From Bacteroidia bacterium (GTDB taxonomy: Bacteria; Bacteroidota; Bacteroidia; SpSt-205): a stretch of 21,477 nt of DNA. Under the pieces are notes generated by a model. The model worked only from the letters and a program-made list of their open reading frames with translations, was not told where the DNA came from and did not search any database. Location of the stretch: contig JANXCJ010000017.1 of assembly GCA_025060275.1 (NCBI GenBank), positions 1 to 21,477 of the forward strand, written 5' to 3'. This document shows positions 18,656-21,477 of the stretch, piece after piece (position 1 is the first letter of the stretch; each line of letters opens with the position of its first letter). The position numbers were made by a program, and so were the translations under genes.

Positions 18656-21477
18656 TTATCTTCGCAAGCCTAAATCCACCTCTACCGCTTCCAGAATTTG
18701 CCTGCGGATGTTTTGCTGTATAAAGCGATTGTCATTAGCGGTGGGATGAATTCGGTTAGAAAGGATTACTACTATTAGCTGTCTCTCCGGATCACACCAA
18801 GCTGCCGTGCCAGTAAAACCTAAATGCCCAAATGCATGAGGGGAATATGTGGGAGGCACTGTACTACCTTTGTCCCGACTGGGTTTATCCCAGCCTAGCC
18901 CGCGCTGCATACCTTCGGCTGCTTGGGTAAAAGTCCTTATTGTAGTGGGGGAAAGGTAGCAATACCCTCCATATTCTCCCCCTCGTAAAAGCATCCACAA
19001 GAGCTTTGCTAAATCTGCGGAGCTTGCAAAAAGTCCTGCATTGCCTGCGCTTCCTCCCATGAGAGCTGCTGTGGGATCATGTACATATCCCCGAAGGGTA
19101 TCCTTTCGCCAAAGGGTATCCACCTCCGTAGCTGCACAGAGCGTATCCATACACTCTAAGGCTGGATGAAAGCGCAGCCGATAAAGACCCATGGGATAAT
19201 AAAAGTTTCGTAGTAGGTAAGTCTCCATTTTCTCTTCTGCGATTACTTCCAGATACTTCTGGAGCACCACAAAGCCTATGTCTGTATAAACAGGCTTCCT
19301 TCCAGGCACAGCAGGATAATTTTGAATCCTCTGCCAGACTTTTTTATGATAATTCCGATCTAAATACTTGCGCCTACTCAAGGGCAAAGTATGGGTAGGA
19401 GAAAGAGTGTCTGAAAAAGGATCATAAGCCAGTGCTTCATTTACTAAGGGTAAGACAGGGGGGTAACCCGCCGTATGGGTGAGAAGTTGATAGGGGGTTA
19501 TTTTACCCAAAGGATAAGTAGCCCATGCGGGCACTTTTACAGAGAGCGGCTCGTATAGATTTAGGCGGGCTTTTTCATAAAGGTCCATAGCCATCAGAGT
19601 AGTAGCAAAAACTTTCGTAAGAGAGGCTACATCATACATGTGATGTGTGGGAGAGGGAACCCTATAGTCTGTATAGCTTAGGGTACCTACTCCCCGATTA
19701 TATACTATGGTGTCCCTATATATGACCGTGAGAGTGATACCCGGTGTAATTTTCTGCTCCACTACAGCCCGTAAAAGAGAGTCCGTTCGTGAAAAGGAGT
19801 AAGGGGCTACAAAAGAGGCAAGTGGCCTGTATAAGGTGAGATCATAGCTTACTGAACGGGGATAACGAAGAGGAATAGGCACGGAGAGCCTACCGAGGGG
19901 AGGCGCAGCCCCAAAAATTACATTTGCCGCTTGCCATTGAGCTATAGTATCCTCCTGATAGCATAATAAAACAGCAGTCTCTTCCCCAAAGAAAGAAACA
20001 GCATAAGGATTACCAAAGACACATAGAATTACTTCCCTTTCTTCTCCTCTTAATTCACAGAGAAAGTCCAGCACACGAGGACGCACACCAAAACCTTTGC
20101 GAGGATTATTTGACAAACCAAACATGCCTATAATAAATATCTGGTAGTCATGCAGAGCCTGAGCAAGAGAGTCAGCTGGAAGTCTTTCCAAGTTAGGCAG
20201 TACTACCCAGTCCATCACACAATACTGGGATAAATACCGGTAGAAAGGCGCTGGCTTTTCATATCCGAGCTGTATATATAAGAGACGCTTTTGATCTAAG
20301 TATCCCAGTGGAAGGATATTGCGGCGATTTTGAAGCAAAGTTACAGCTCTCATGTAGGCTTCCCTCAGGGGCTTCAGAAGACTCTCTGCCCATAAATCCT
20401 GTAAAAGATTTTGTGCGGAGATAAAAGGGGGCTGTGTGAGTCCCAAGTATGCCTTCAGATGCAGGATACGACGAACCTTTTGGTCTATTTCTTCTTCTGT
20501 AAGGCGTCCTTGGAGTACGGCTTGGTGAATAGCCTGAAAGACAAGAGGTACATCCTCAACATATAGGAGAATATCCGTGCCTGCTTCCAAGGCCCTTACT
20601 TCTAATTCTCCTGGGGGGAAATAGAGAGATACAGCTTTCATATTAAGAGCATCAGAGAAGATAACCCCCTGAAATCCCATCTTCCGTCTTAGAAGCCCGG
20701 TAATGATAGCATGTGAAACAGTAGCCGTAAAAGTGTCTAAGGCAGGCACCAAGAGATGTGCCACCATGATACCCATGAGCCCCTCCCGAATAAGATGTCG
20801 AAAAGGATAGAGTTCTACACTATCTAAGCGACTTTCCGCGTGAAGTACCTTAGGAAGGTCTATGTGAGAATCTACATAAGTATCTCCATGCCCGGGAAAA
20901 TGCTTAGCCACGGCAATGACACCTACCTCGTGAAAGGCATGCATAAAGAGCAGACTAAGCTGAGTAACTCGGTGCCTGTCCGCCCCAAAAGCCCGAAAGC
21001 CAATCACAGGATTTTCAGGATTACTATTGATGTCTGCTACCGGGGCAAAGTTGATATGTACGCCTAACCGGCGACACTGCAGCGCTATGGCTTTGGCTAC
21101 TTGGTAAATAAGTGTGTCCTCAGAAATAGCAGCCAGCGTAAGGGCATAAGGGAACTTAGGTAGGCTATCCAGGCGCATAGCAGGACCCCACTCAGCATCC
21201 ATGCCGATTAGTAAGGGTATCTTAGCGAGGCGATGATAAGCGTTAGTGAGAGCTACCTGCGCTGAAGGTGCCCCCTGCATAAATATGAGCCCCCCTATGT
21301 GATATTGAGTAAGCCATCGCTCCACCTCTCGGCGATTTTGTCGTCGTGGATCGCTATAAGCAGGCACCATCAAAAGCTGCCCTATTTTCTCTTCTAGCGT
21401 CATCCTGCTAAGCTGCTCTTCTACCCACCGTACATTAGAATTGAGAAAGGCGGGTAGCTTATCATTAGAGGGGCTCT
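18656..21477 (-). CDS. GH3 beta-N-acetylhexosaminidase fused to a serine beta-lactamase-like domain (5' end outside window)
   Basis: The N-terminal half is a NagZ-like glycoside hydrolase family 3 domain, likely to remove N-acetylglucosamine from muropeptides or glycans. The C-terminal half is a beta-lactamase/transpeptidase-like serine hydrolase (PF00144 type). Counting from the Met at 21403: the family start MTLEEKIGQLLM is at 1-12, the acid/base loop KHFPGHGD at 167-174, the likely nucleophile Asp251 in FSDALNM, a GH3 C-terminal domain at about 350-515, then SxxK as SLTK at 594-597, YTD at 706-708, and HLGFTGT at 860-866 in place of KTG. The frame stays open for 24 more codons to the window edge and reads like the family's usual WVEEQLSRMTLEEK lead-in, so the true start and signal peptide lie outside. 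The three serine-hydrolase motifs look intact. The stop is only a few bases before the atpD promoter. Confidence 0.9.
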   Translation of the reverse strand, partial: SPSNDKLPAFLNSNVRWVEEQLSRMTLEEKIGQLLMVPAYSDPRRQNRREVERWLTQYHIGGLIFMQGAPSAQVALTNAYHRLAKIPLLIGMDAEWGPAMRLDSLPKFPYALTLAAISEDTLIYQVAKAIALQCRRLGVHINFAPVADINSNPENPVIGFRAFGADRHRVTQLSLLFMHAFHEVGVIAVAKHFPGHGDTYVDSHIDLPKVLHAESRLDSVELYPFRHLIREGLMGIMVAHLLVPALDTFTATVSHAIITGLLRRKMGFQGVIFSDALNMKAVSLYFPPGELEVRALEAGTDILLYVEDVPLVFQAIHQAVLQGRLTEEEIDQKVRRILHLKAYLGLTQPPFISAQNLLQDLWAESLLKPLREAYMRAVTLLQNRRNILPLGYLDQKRLLYIQLGYEKPAPFYRYLSQYCVMDWVVLPNLERLPADSLAQALHDYQIFIIGMFGLSNNPRKGFGVRPRVLDFLCELRGEEREVILCVFGNPYAVSFFGEETAVLLCYQEDTIAQWQAANVIFGAAPPLGRLSVPIPLRYPRSVSYDLTLYRPLASFVAPYSFSRTDSLLRAVVEQKITPGITLTVIYRDTIVYNRGVGTLSYTDYRVPSPTHHMYDVASLTKVFATTLMAMDLYEKARLNLYEPLSVKVPAWATYPLGKITPYQLLTHTAGYPPVLPLVNEALAYDPFSDTLSPTHTLPLSRRKYLDRNYHKKVWQRIQNYPAVPGRKPVYTDIGFVVLQKYLEVIAEEKMETYLLRNFYYPMGLYRLRFHPALECMDTLCAATEVDTLWRKDTLRGYVHDPTAALMGGSAGNAGLFASSADLAKLLWMLLRGGEYGGYCYLSPTTIRTFTQAAEGMQRGLGWDKPSRDKGSTVPPTYSPHAFGHLGFTGTAAWCDPERQLIVVILSNRIHPTANDNRFIQQNIRRQILEAVEVDLGLRR

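Noticed and set aside
1..21477. tRNA, rRNA, CRISPR arrays, insertion sequences and attachment sites.
   Set aside because: Reading both strands I saw no cloverleaf with a TTCGA arm, no regularly spaced repeats, no transposase or integrase reading frame and no terminal inverted repeats. A covariance-model scan would be needed to exclude small RNAs.

Overview
The window looks like a compact, gene-dense piece of a Bacteroidota chromosome, and no phage or plasmid genes are seen. Lineage evidence: a type IX secretion (T9SS) C-terminal sorting domain, a type III glutamine synthetase, a GH3 plus beta-lactamase fusion protein, a PafA-type alkaline phosphatase, an eno–FtsB/DivIC pair, atpD–atpC apart from other ATP synthase genes, no Shine-Dalgarno sequences, and repeated copies of the Bacteroidota -7 promoter box TAnnTTTG. 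I cannot place the genus.

Layout. Positions 1-284 hold a possible gene tail and a terminator. A fatty acid hydroxylase (plus) runs tail to tail into pafA (minus). Next is a minus-strand operon, ndk–leucine dehydrogenase–nusB, divergent from eno–FtsB/DivIC on the plus strand. A type III glutamine synthetase (minus) and rmuC (plus) diverge around a decayed DNA methyltransferase fragment. A GT39/ArnT-like membrane glycosyltransferase (minus) diverges from a DUF2079 membrane protein, which is followed by a copper P-type ATPase. Finally, on the minus strand, come a T9SS-exported protein, atpD-atpC, and a GH3/beta-lactamase protein whose start lies beyond the right edge.

Most products are housekeeping: glycolysis (eno), nucleotide balance (ndk), ATP synthesis (atpDC), nitrogen assimilation (glutamine synthetase), branched-chain amino acid oxidation, rRNA antitermination (nusB), division (FtsB/DivIC) and DNA maintenance (rmuC). 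Envelope functions are the lipid hydroxylase, PafA, two GT-C-like proteins, the T9SS protein and the muramyl-sugar hydrolase.

The most unusual feature is regulatory. At ten transcription-unit starts a TAnnTTTG-like box sits only 5-9 bases before an ATG, so most of these mRNAs should be leaderless or nearly so. This pattern also moves five starts downstream of the longest open frame. I found no new defence or mobile system. The methyltransferase remnant, the short upstream ORF with a hairpin before the glycosyltransferase, and the interlocked ndk/eno promoters are the other points worth checking.
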